DNA of 44,480 bases from contig NW_026516431.1 of the NCBI RefSeq assembly GCF_025602895.1, positions 1-44,480 of the forward strand. The letters are read 5' to 3'. The stretch is from Polychytrium aggregatum. Its lineage: Eukaryota; Chytridiomycota; Chytridiomycetes; Polychytriales. Positions 15,273-24,900 of the stretch are shown here, in pieces (position 1 is the stretch's first letter; each line of letters begins with the position of its first letter). The notes beneath the pieces are model-generated. The model made no database searches. It was not told the origin of the DNA and saw nothing but the letters and a program-made list of their open reading frames with translations. The position numbers and the translations under genes are program-made.

Positions 15273-18200
15273 CTATCTCCTCCTTAAACTACGGCGTGTT
15301 CCATCTTGAGTTCTCCTGGGGCCAGGCTTGTCTGGGTAGCGTCGGTGGTACTCCGCGGCCACCGTTGGGGCAAAGACAATGTCGGCGGGCTCCCAACTTC
15401 GATCGGTGACCGGGTAGCCTTTCCAATCGATGAGATAGTGCAGCTTTCCGCGCACGAACTTGGAGTCTAAGATCTCTTCGACCTCCCACTCCAAGTTCCC
15501 ATCGATGACCACCGCAGGGGGCGGCGCTTGCACCCGACCCGGAAGCGAGTTCTTCTTGTAGGGCTCAAGAAGAGACACATGGAACACCGGGTGCACCTTT
15601 ATGTCCTTTGGCAAGTCCAGGCGGAAAGCCAATGTCCCGACGGCCTCGAGGATGGTGAATGGTCCAATCCTCTGGTAATCCAGCTTCTTGCTTGGGCGAG
15701 TGGTGCTGATGTTACGAGTCAGCACCCAGACTTGATCGCCCGGACGCAAGTCGGGAGCCTGGGACCTCCGGAGATCTGAGAAGTGCTTGTAGTCAGACTT
15801 TGCCTTCTCAAGATTCTCCTTCAACAGTGCCAGGTTCCGCTGGAGATGTTCAACCCTCTCCGTGGCAGAGGGAACATCAGGGCCGCCAGCGACAACGGGG
15901 ACTTCGAACCTTGGGTGGAACCCATAGGTTGCCAAGAATGGCGAGGCATGTGTTGACGAGTTCTCGAGGTTATTGTAAGAGAACTCGGCCAACGGCAGCA
16001 GCTCGGCCCAGTCATCTTGCTGATACGACGTGTAACAGCGCAGGTATTGGTTGATGACCTGGTTGACCCTCTCAGTCTGTCCATCGGTCTGGGGATGGAA
16101 GGCCGTGGACAGACTGGTTTGGATCCCGAGCTGCGTGCAGAGTGCCTTCCAGAACCGAGAGGTGAACTGACTTCCTCGGTCTGAAACCACTGTGTCGGGG
16201 AGGCCATGGAGACGAAAGACATTGTCGAGGAACAGTGACGCAGTCTCCTCCGCCGACGGCAGTGAACGCCAGGACATAAAGTGTGCCATCTTTGTGAGGC
16301 TGCATACCACCACAAAGATGCAGGTGTGACCCTTGGACTTTGGCAGATCAGTGATAAAGTCCATGGTCAGTGTCCCCCAGGGTCGATCGGCTGTCTGGAG
16401 TGGCAACAGGAACCCAAACGGCTTGTGTCGCGGAGCTTTCGAGCGTGCACAGGTGTCGCACGTCGAGACGTACTCTTTGACATCTTTCCGATAGGTTTGC
16501 CACCAAAACTGTCGCGATACCAGAGCCAGAGTCCGTCGGATGCCTGGATGACCCACAGCGACTGGGTCATGGCACGACTTGAGCGCCGGAACTCGGCACG
16601 ACTCTGGGACCACAATCCTGTTCTGGAAGGTGAGGTACTGGCCATTCCAGACGAACTTCGGGTCACGACGGTATTTGTCTAGACCGGGATCCCGAGCCTG
16701 CTCTTCGGCTATGAGCTGCAGCAAATCCACAGGGTCACTGCGACTTGCAACCGAAGAGCGGGCGTCTCTGCTTCGGAGCACGCGTATCACCGCGGCAGGA
16801 TCGAGAAGCAGAGGCGGATCCCTCGACACGGAGGCCGACGAAGGGATGTAGTCCGAGCGACGAGACAGGGCATCGGCCTTGCCGTTCCTCGCACCAGGAC
16901 GGTACTGGATGCGGATGTCGAACCGAGACAAGAACTGGGACCACCGTGCATGACGCTGGTTTAGGATGCGAGCCGTTGCCAGGTACTCCAAGTTCTTGTG
17001 ATCGGTCAGAACGGCAACGGGATGCTGGGCGCCTTCGAGGTAGTGTCGCCACGCCTCGAAAGCCTCCTTGATCGCCAACAGCTCTTTCTCGTATATGCTG
17101 TAGTTACGTTCAGCATTCGAGAGTGTCCGCGAATGGAACGAGCAAGGATGAAGGCGATCATCAGCACCCCGCTGGGAGAGCACGCATCCAAGCGCAAAGT
17201 CCGACGCATCTGACTCTACGACGAACGGCTTGGATGGGTCCGGATGCACCAGAACGGGCTCCGAAACGAAGGCATCCTTCAAGGATCTGAATGCTTTATC
17301 GGCTTCGCGGGACCACTGGAAGCCATGCGTCTTCCGGAAGAGCCGAGTCATGGGCCCCGCGATCTTTGCGTATCCATCGATGAAGCGTCGATAGAAGTTC
17401 GCAAACCCGACAAAGGATCGAAGATCCGAGATGTTGCGCGGTATGGGCCAATCCAAGATCGCAGAGAGCTTGGATCGCTCCATACCGATGCCCTCGGGCG
17501 AGACCATGAAACCAAGGAACGAGACCGAGGTTTTGGAGAACTCGCACTTCTCCAGCTTGCAATACAGCTTTGCAGCTCGGAGCTTCGAGAGGACCTGCTT
17601 GACGTGCTCTACATGCTGCGACGGATCAGCACTGTAGATCAAGATATCGTCAAGATACGCAATTGCGAACTGGTCCAACTCGGTGCGCAGGACGTCGTTG
17701 ATGAAGTGCTGGAACGTCGCTGGCGCGTTGGTGAGCCCAAAGGGCATCACCAAGTACTCGAAGTGCCCATATCGAGTACGGAAAGCTGTCTTCCACTCGT
17801 CCCCGGAGCGGATGCGCAGCAGATTGTAGGCTCCACGAAGGTCCAGCTTAGTGAACACCTTCGCGCCTCGAAGTCGGTCCAGCAGCTCGCCGATCAGCGG
17901 TAAAGGGTAACGGTTCTTTACCGTGATACCGTTCAGTGCGCGGTAGTCAACGCAAAGACGAAGTGAGCCGTCCTTCTTCTTGACGAAGAGGATTGGTGAG
18001 CCTGCTGGGGACGACGAAGGACGAACGAATCCCTTGGCAAGATTCTCGTCGAGATAGTCACGCAGAGCGTGAAGTTCGGGCTCGGACAGTGAGTACAGAG
18101 GCCCGAACTTTGGCGACTTGCCCGGCTCCAAGTCAATGGGGCAGTCATAAGGGCGATGCGGAGGCAAGGAGTCAGCTTCCTGTTTAGAGAAAACAGACAG

Positions 18201-19373
18201 GAAGTCCTTGTACTCCGCAGGCACTTCGACAGTCGCAGTGCTCGGCTCGTCAGTGGGCAGGACATGGACCTGAAAGATGGTCAGGGGTTGCGTTCCATGC
18301 CTGCATGCATCCAAAGACTCGCGCATCGAGCGGTAATCAATGCTGCAGACGCGGAGAGGAGCGTCCGAGCTGAGAGGAGGGGCGTGGACAAGGTCAGAAT
18401 AATGTTCGACGGTTACTTTATTCTGAACAATGTCCGAAGAACAAACAACAGGAGGAGGTACATCAAGGAGGGAAAGAGAACTGACAACAGAAGAAGGGGT
18501 TTGGGAAGAGCGAAGGGGTTCGGGAGGAACAAGACAAGAAGGGGAAGACGAAGGTGGGAGCGTAGGAGAGGAGCTTAGATCAATCAAAGGAGTGGAATCA
18601 TCAAGAAGGGGAGTGACATTGGAGGAAGTGGAGCAAGACGAAAGAGAAGTAGTGCATGGAGAGGGGTCGGAATCAACAGAAGGAGGGAGACAAAGAAGAC
18701 CGCGAGACCAGACAATCTTGGGCTCGGCGGTGCGCAACCAAGGAAAGCCAAGGATAAGTGGTTGATGTGGAGACCTGATCACATCGAACCGAAGGCGTTG
18801 CGAGACGTCCCCGAGAATCACCTCGAGTGGAGCAGTCTCGCGGAGGATGGGGCCAGACGACAGCGGCTTACCATCCACGCCTTCCACTGCCAAGGGCGAA
18901 GCCTTGGAGCAGGTGGGGACAGAGTGTCGAGCAACAAAGTCCTCGTCGATAAAGTTGCCAGAGGCACCAGAATCGACAAGTCCTTCGCACGACAGAGAAT
19001 CACCAGAAGGAAGACGAACAGCGACGGGAACAACCAACGAGCAACGACGAACAGACGAAACACAAGACTTTGGTTCGGTACCAGCTTCGGCACCAGGGTT
19101 GCGGCTAGCACAGACAGTTAACTTTGCCGAGGGTTGGCAGGACAGCTCAGGTATTTGCACCTGTGGATGAGGTGCAGTTCCCAGTGACACCAGAGGTGCC
19201 ACGGGTACTATGCCAGAGCTGAGAGTGTCCGCCGGTCCAGAGGCAAGGCGAAGCTGTCCGCACATCACTGCTTCCCCAGTACTTACCAAAGGCACCTTAC
19301 CAATGTCTTCACTTTCGGAAGGCGGTGGGCACGGCTCCGGTTCAAGGCCTTCACTTAGAACCGGGCCTGGTCG
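15273..19373 (-). CDS. pol: B2 Pol (-1 frame), intact
   Basis: The same protein as B1 Pol residue for residue: protease DSG, reverse transcriptase YLDD, RNase H, integrase D, D-35-E with the same VVVCSLTK variant (Cys codon 16302-16304), GPF and chromodomain. No stops. It ends with TAG touching the LTR at 15272. Expressed as a fusion to Gag through the heptamer at 19373-19379. Confidence 0.95.
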   Translation of the reverse strand, partial: RPGPVLSEGLEPEPCPPPSESEDIGKVPLVSTGEAVMCGQLRLASGPADTLSSGIVPVAPLVSLGTAPHPQVQIPELSCQPSAKLTVCASRNPGAEAGTEPKSCVSSVRRCSLVVPVAVRLPSGDSLSCEGLVDSGASGNFIDEDFVARHSVPTCSKASPLAVEGVDGKPLSSGPILRETAPLEVILGDVSQRLRFDVIRSPHQPLILGFPWLRTAEPKIVWSRGLLCLPPSVDSDPSPCTTSLSSCSTSSNVTPLLDDSTPLIDLSSSPTLPPSSSPSCLVPPEPLRSSQTPSSVVSSLSLLDVPPPVVCSSDIVQNKVTVEHYSDLVHAPPLSSDAPLRVCSIDYRSMRESLDACRHGTQPLTIFQVHVLPTDEPSTATVEVPAEYKDFLSVFSKQEADSLPPHRPYDCPIDLEPGKSPKFGPLYSLSEPELHALRDYLDENLAKGFVRPSSSPAGSPILFVKKKDGSLRLCVDYRALNGITVKNRYPLPLIGELLDRLRGAKVFTKLDLRGAYNLLRIRSGDEWKTAFRTRYGHFEYLVMPFGLTNAPATFQHFINDVLRTELDQFAIAYLDDILIYSADPSQHVEHVKQVLSKLRAAKLYCKLEKCEFSKTSVSFLGFMVSPEGIGMERSKLSAILDWPIPRNISDLRSFVGFANFYRRFIDGYAKIAGPMTRLFRKTHGFQWSREADKAFRSLKDAFVSEPVLVHPDPSKPFVVESDASDFALGCVLSQRGADDRLHPCSFHSRTLSNAERNYSIYEKELLAIKEAFEAWRHYLEGAQHPVAVLTDHKNLEYLATARILNQRHARWSQFLSRFDIRIQYRPGARNGKADALSRRSDYIPSSASVSRDPPLLLDPAAVIRVLRSRDARSSVASRSDPVDLLQLIAEEQARDPGLDKYRRDPKFVWNGQYLTFQNRIVVPESCRVPALKSCHDPVAVGHPGIRRTLALVSRQFWWQTYRKDVKEYVSTCDTCARSKAPRHKPFGFLLPLQTADRPWGTLTMDFITDLPKSKGHTCIFVVVCSLTKMAHFMSWRSLPSAEETASLFLDNVFRLHGLPDTVVSDRGSQFTSRFWKALCTQLGIQTSLSTAFHPQTDGQTERVNQVINQYLRCYTSYQQDDWAELLPLAEFSYNNLENSSTHASPFLATYGFHPRFEVPVVAGGPDVPSATERVEHLQRNLALLKENLEKAKSDYKHFSDLRRSQAPDLRPGDQVWVLTRNISTTRPSKKLDYQRIGPFTILEAVGTLAFRLDLPKDIKVHPVFHVSLLEPYKKNSLPGRVQAPPPAVVIDGNLEWEVEEILDSKFVRGKLHYLIDWKGYPVTDRSWEPADIVFAPTVAAEYHRRYPDKPGPRRTQDGTRRSLRRR

Positions 19374-19379
19374 TTTCCC
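19337..19379 (-). promoter_or_regulatory. B2 -1 frameshift signal
   Basis: GGGAAAC (19373-19379), 8-nt spacer, stem-loop 19337-19364 containing the gag TAA. Identical to B1. Confidence 0.9.
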
Positions 19380-20332
19380 GAACTGAAGTCTTGCACTTCT
19401 CCATCTTCGTAAACGATGGTGCGGATGATCCTCGGGCCGGGAGGTCCAGGGGGCGGTCCGGTAGCTCTGGTAGATCCAAACTTGACGGGGCAGTTTCGTA
19501 CCAAGTGGCCCTTCTTGCCACAGTACAGGCAGAGTCCAAAGCGGCGGCGGCGTTGTTTCTCCTCGGCGGTCAGGGGTCCAGAGACGGCAGAGTCCACTTG
19601 CATGGGCTCGGAAACAATGTAGGAGGGGTGCGGCGGAGCGAGGACGGGCGCGGGAGCGATGGCGGGAACGGCAGCGGAGGCGGAACCAAAGGCGAACTGG
19701 GAAGACCGGTAGCGGGCAGGCGTGCTTCGGCGCTCTTGACGGCGCTCGCGGATTCGTGCATCGAGCTCGTTACAAAGCTCGATGTACTCCTCCAGATCTC
19801 GTGGCAGAGGGCGAACTCGCGAAAGTTCGTCTCTGACATCATCCGACAAGCCAAGTCGGAAGAACGAGATCTTTGCACCGTCGTTCCAAGTCGTATCGGC
19901 GGCAATACGAAGGAACTCGGATGCATAGACTGCGCACGGGCGGTTGCCCTGAGACAGTGTGGTGATCACTGACTCGGCAGTCCTGGCCCGATCAGGGTCG
20001 TCAAACACTTTGGAAAAGCGTTCTAGGAAATCGCCAAAAGAGTTGAGTCGGGGATCACCCATCTCAAGCATCGGAGTCGCCCACTGGAGAGCCGGTCCAG
20101 TGAGCAGACTAATGACGAATCCGACCTTAATCGGGTCAGCAGGGAACCGGTGGGGCTGCATTCGTATATACAGTTTGCACTGATTTACGAATGCCCGGAA
20201 CCCTTGCCGGTTACCGTCGTAACGGTCCGGCATCTGCACGCTGTACCCAGCGGCAGGAGCATCGCGAGCTGTCCGGAGCTCGGCGAGCTCGGCCTCCAAG
20301 GCACGGAGGCGGTCCACGAGGGCAGGATCCAT
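19355..20332 (-). CDS. gag: B2 Gag, 325 aa
   Basis: Starts at the ATG at 20332 and has the same capsid motif and CX2CX4HX4C zinc knuckle as B1 Gag; no residue difference seen. The leader upstream has 14 rather than 15 A in its homopolymer. Confidence 0.95.
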   Translation of the reverse strand: MDPALVDRLRALEAELAELRTARDAPAAGYSVQMPDRYDGNRQGFRAFVNQCKLYIRMQPHRFPADPIKVGFVISLLTGPALQWATPMLEMGDPRLNSFGDFLERFSKVFDDPDRARTAESVITTLSQGNRPCAVYASEFLRIAADTTWNDGAKISFFRLGLSDDVRDELSRVRPLPRDLEEYIELCNELDARIRERRQERRSTPARYRSSQFAFGSASAAVPAIAPAPVLAPPHPSYIVSEPMQVDSAVSGPLTAEEKQRRRRFGLCLYCGKKGHLVRNCPVKFGSTRATGPPPGPPGPRIIRTIVYEDGEVQDFSSGNDQARF

Positions 20333-20497
20333 GGCGGGACTGGGACTGGGACTGGGAAAAAAAAAAAAAAGCGAGGAGGTTCAAGAACAGGAGAGCGAAG
20401 AGGGCTCAGACACAAGTGTGCTTGAGGTTCGGACAGGACTAGGAAAGGGGCGGGGCTAGGAGCGGAAGATACCAAGCAGGTGGTATCAGTAGAAGAG

Positions 20498-20509
20498 AGT
20501 TCGAACAAA
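20498..20509 (-). other. B2 self-primer binding site
   Basis: AGTTCGAACAAA on the plus strand, one base from the LTR at 20511. Complementary to the predicted transcript start in the shared LTR. Confidence 0.85.
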
Positions 20510-20510
20510 G

Positions 20511-20929
20511 TGTAAGGAGTGAACAAGCGCAAGGACGAAGACCAAGTGCTTGGTATGAGCTTTATTAGCTTTTAGCCCCGAACACCAAAGAACAAGTTTT
20601 GTTCGAACTGGTGTTCAACATAGGCTCAGACATGCAGGGCTATTTATAGACCGGGAGAAGGTCGAGGGGCAAAAGTGGGCGAGAAGGGTGGAGCATCACA
20701 GAGAAGCGAGAAGGGGGTGCGAGAGTGGCTGGTGTGCAAGCGAGAGAGGCTTGGCACAGCCCGGGGACATGTGCCGAGCGGTGGGGGAGGCAGGAAACCA
20801 GTAGACGCGGGTGGCAACGGCGCGTGCTCATGCATGGGGGCAAACAAACACGTGGGGACTCATGATTGGTGCGGAGGGCGAGAGCATGCGGGACAATCTC
20901 ATTGGTCCGTTGTGATGCTGGTCATCACA
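20511..20929 (-). repeat. Shared LTR: 5' LTR of B2 and 3' LTR of B3
   Basis: 419 bp. On its left is the B primer site of B2 and on its right the B polypurine tract of B3 (20930-20942). One LTR serves both elements, the product expected from LTR-LTR recombination or integration of a one-LTR circle. Confidence 0.93.
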
Positions 20930-21105
20930 CTATCTCCTCCTTAAACTACGGCGTGTTCCATCTTGAGTTCTCCTGGGGCCAGGCTTGTCTGGGTAGCGTC
21001 GGTGGTACTCCGCGGCCACCGTTGGGGCAAAGACAATGTCGGCGGGCTCCCAACTTCGATCGGTGACCGGGTAGCCTTTCCAATCGATGAGATAGTGCAG
21101 CTTTC
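20930..21105 (-). pseudogene. pol: B3 pol, C-terminal fragment (chromodomain end)
   Basis: Holds the last ~58 codons, from within the chromodomain (LHYLIDWKGYP, RSWEP) to the TAG next to the shared LTR. Cut off from the rest by C1. Confidence 0.9.
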
Positions 21106-21896
21106 TGTTAGAGTCCGAAGGGGACTCAACGGCAAAAGAAGAAGTGAGCTCGAAGTGAGCTCAGGGAAGGCAAGGGTAAAGTCCGAAGTGGACTCGGAGA
21201 GGGAGCGAGGGAAGCAAAGATCCGTTCAAGATAAGACTAGTCTCGAAATGAGACGTGAGGAACACTCAGAGAATAAAGTAGAAGGCACTTTATTTAGTCC
21301 TATTTTGAACGCTGGGGTTCGACTACACATCGCGGGGGTCAGGCTATTTATAGACAAGTCCGGACTTGGCAGCGAAGGGCGGCCAAGGGAGGGAAAAGTG
21401 GGCGATCGAGCAGGGCGAAGGGGGCGATGCACGAACGAGGGCCGAGAAGGACCACCGAGACAGGCAGAGAACCAAAGCGAGGGAGGCGCAAGCAAAAGCG
21501 AAGCACCTGGCAGGAGAAACGTGCAAAGGCGAAGCAATGTGACTCAACGTCCAAGAAGCGGATTGGTCAAGTATAAGGTTGGGGCAAATGCATGCGAGAT
21601 GAACAAGAGATCGGGGCGGTCAGGCAGGTCATGAGTCACCGGTGGTGGGACACATGACCGGCAGCCGAATTGCAACCAATCGCAGCAAGGCGCGTGCACA
21701 AACAAACCGGCGCGTGCGAAGAAGACAAAGGAAGCGGAGCAGCGCGGGGAAACGGAAGTGCGGAAGGAGCGGAAATGGCAGGCAAAAGGCGGAAAATTGG
21801 AGGGGAACTGCAAAGCTACACACAAACAAACAGAAAGGCAAAAGAACAGCCAAGTGTGCAGTCAAAGTGGAGAACAAGCAGAAGCTATCCCTAACA
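21106..21896 (-). repeat. C1 3' LTR
   Basis: 791 bp, sense TGTTAGGG...TCTAACA. TATAAATAG (T at 21352), predicted start A at 21313 (AGCGTTCAAAAT), AATAAA just downstream. The purine tract GGAAGGGGATGA (21897-21908) separates it from the pol stop. Confidence 0.95.
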
Positions 21897-21908
21897 TCAT
21901 CCCCTTCC

Positions 21909-24900
21909 TTAGCGACGAACTCCGGGCGTCGCCTTCGGCTTTGAGGGATAGCGAAGGTGGAAGTCAGCAACAAGATCAGTGGCGTGGGAAACATTGGCAG
22001 CGGGCTCCCAAGACCGGTCAGTCTCGGAATAGCCCTTCCACTGAACCAAGTACTGTAAGCGACCACGGAAGAGCCGAGAATCGAGAACAGTCTCGACCTC
22101 AAACTCTTCCTGGGAGTCAACAAGAATGGGTGGAGGTTCGGGTTGGGTGAACTCGGGAACAATGTCCTTCGTTCGGGGTTCAAGGAGGGATACATGAAAG
22201 ACGGGGTGGACTTTGAGTGTGGAAGGGAGTTTAAGTTCAAAGGCAACGGGGTTGATGCGGCGAAGAACTTTAAAGGGGCCAAGCTTTTTCTGATCAAGCT
22301 TGTTGGAGGGACGAAGGGTGCGGATGTGGCGACGATCAAGAAAAACGAGGTCGCCAACGGAGATGTCGGGAGTGGGGAGACGGGATTTGTTGGCCTGCAA
22401 AGTGTAGGACTCTTGGGCAACCCGGAGGTTGGCCTTGAGATCCTCGAGAACGGTCTGAAGTCGGTCGACACGTTCTTCGGCAGAGGGCACAACAGAAGGA
22501 TCACGGATGATGGAGGGATCAAAAATGGGGTGATGGCCATGGACTGCAAAGAAGGGAGTCATGCCAGTGGAGGTGTTTTCCGAGTTGTTGTAAGTGAACT
22601 CGGCAAGGGGAAGGTGAAGGGTCCAGTCGTCTTGCAGGTAATTGCAATGGATACGCAAATACTGCTCGATGACCTGGTTGAGAACCTCGGTCGAACCGTC
22701 GGTCTCGGGGTGGAAGGCAGAAGAAAGGGAAATCTTCGTCTTCAGAAGCTCATTGAAGCGCCTCCAGAAGGCCGAAGTAAACTGAGTTCCTCGGTCCGAA
22801 ACAATAGACCGGGGACAACCATGCAAGCGGAAGATGTGGGAGAGGAAGAGTTCGGCGGTTTGCTCGCCTGTAACCGTCTTCGTGGTGGGCACAAAGTGTG
22901 CTTGTTTGGACAGGCGGTCCTTAACCACGAAGATGGAGTCAAAGCCGTTCGAAGGTGGGAGATCCGTGATGAAGTCCATCGACAGGTCCCACCAACGTTC
23001 GGAAGGAACGGGGAGAGGGTGAAGTAAACCATAAGGGGAGTGACGGGACGGCTTGGCTCGCTGGCACGCTTCACAATTAGCAATGAAGCGACGCACAGAC
23101 TTACGAAGCCGGGGCCAGTGAAAGTCCCGGGAGATGAGCTCAACGGTCTTGGCAAGACCAAAGTGACCAGCGGCAGCGGAGCAGTGACGTTGCTCAAACA
23201 CTTTGAGCTGGAGCTCGGGGGAAGGGACAACGATCAGGTCTTTAAAGTAAAGGAGACCGTCACGGAAGGAGTAATCGCCATCAAGACGTTTGGCGTTGAA
23301 GTCAGAAAGAAGGGAACAAGAAAGGGTGGCAGCTCGAATCTCGGAAAGAAAATCGGGGTTCGAGCCGATAACGGTGATGCTGTCGAGAGAAATAGACTCG
23401 AACAGCTGAAGGAAGTTGGTGGAGTGGAGGGAGTCACCAGGCTTTATCTCAAAGTCAGAACGGCGACTGAGAGCATCGGCTTTGGTGTTGAGGCGACCAG
23501 GGCGGTGGTAAATGCGAAAAGCAAAATCAGAAAGGAATTGGGCCCACCGGAACTGGCGGCGAGAAAGTTGGGAAGCGGAAGTGAACCGGGTGAGGTTCTG
23601 GTGATCAGAGAAAACAAGAGTGGGATGATCGGGGTCGGCAGCCATCAAGTAATGACGCCAGGCAGTAAAGGAATCGACAATAGCAAGGAGCTCTTTGTCG
23701 TGGGTGTCATAATTCACCTCGGCGGGACGGAATTGCCGAGAGTGAAAAGCAACGGGGTGAAGAGCGCCGTCAGGGTCAAACTGGGAAAGGACGGCACCCA
23801 GAGCAAAGTCAGAAGCATCGGGCTCGATGACAGCGGGTTTGGAGAAATCAAAGTAACGAAGAATAGGTGCGGAAGTGAATGAACGTTTAAGAGAATCAAA
23901 AGCCTCTTGGGCCTCGGGAGACCAAGAGAAGGTGGAGGATTTGGTGGTGAGTGAAGTCAAAGGACGAGCAAGTGCGGAAAAGTCCTTGACGAAGCGGCGG
24001 TAAAAGTTTGCGAAACCAATAAAAACTTGGATGTCGCGAGCAGAAGAGGGAACAGGCCAAAGGGAAACGGCCTCGACCTTGGCAGGGTCCATTTTAATGC
24101 CATCGGCAGAAATGATCATGCCGAGAAAGTCAACTTCAGAAAGGTCAAAAGAACACTTGGCCGGATTGACCTTAAGAGAGTGTTCACGAAGGCGAGAAAG
24201 AACAAGCTTAACATGCTCCTCATGCTCCAGGGGATCTTTTGAGAAGATCAGGATGTCGTCAAGATAAATGACAACACAGACACCAAGGAGGTCCGAGAAG
24301 ATGTCGTTCATAAAAAACTGAAAAGCAGCGGGGGCATTCGAAGGACCAAAGGGGATAACATTGTACTCGTAAGAGCCAGATTTGCAAACAAAAGCAGTCT
24401 TCCACTCATCGCCCTTCTTGACACGAACCAAGTGGTAAGCATCAGGAAGGTCAAGGTGTGAGAAGACGCGGGCAGAAGAAAGTTTATCCAGAAGATCCTG
24501 GAAGAGGGGAAGAGGGTAGCGGTTCTTCTTCGTGATGGCATTGAGGCCCCGGTAGTCGACGCAAAGGCGAAGACCACCATTGGGCTTCTTCACGAAGAAG
24601 CAGGGAGCACCAACGGGAGAAGAGGATTTGGAGATCCAACCACGTGCGAGGGCGTTGGTCAGATACTCCGAAAGAGCAGATTCCTCGGCCGGGGACAAAG
24701 GATAGACTTTCCCCGGCTTTGGCAAACGAGGTTCCTTTCCATCCTCGGTCCGTACAAACTCAATAGACAAGTCATACGGACGGTGAGGAGGCAAGGAAGA
24801 AGGAGGGTCAGACTTGAGGCTGAAAACGTCGCCAAACTCATTGTATTTGAGCGGGACACCTCGAGAGTCAACAGGGGTGCCAGACTCGGCATACACCTTC

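Larger units (their letters stand above)
14854..20929 (-). mobile_element. Element B copy 2 (B2), complete, sharing its 5' LTR with B3
   Basis: LTR 14854-15272, internal 15273-20510, LTR 20511-20929. The right LTR is followed directly by the internal 3' end of another B (CTATCTCCTCCTTAAACT), not by a target duplication, so B2 and B3 form an LTR-internal-LTR-internal array. The bases before the left LTR are CAAAG (14849-14853); its partner is expected beyond B3, outside the window. Coding content is indistinguishable from B1. Confidence 0.95.

Noticed and set aside
21226..21537. Minus-strand 103-codon frame in the C LTRs with a hydrophobic N-terminus
   Set aside because: Present in every C LTR, spans the promoter and predicted transcript start, and has no homology I recognise.
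22143..23027. 294-codon plus-strand open frame in C1 (and 36384-37268 in C2)
   Set aside because: Antisense to the integrase region of C Pol.
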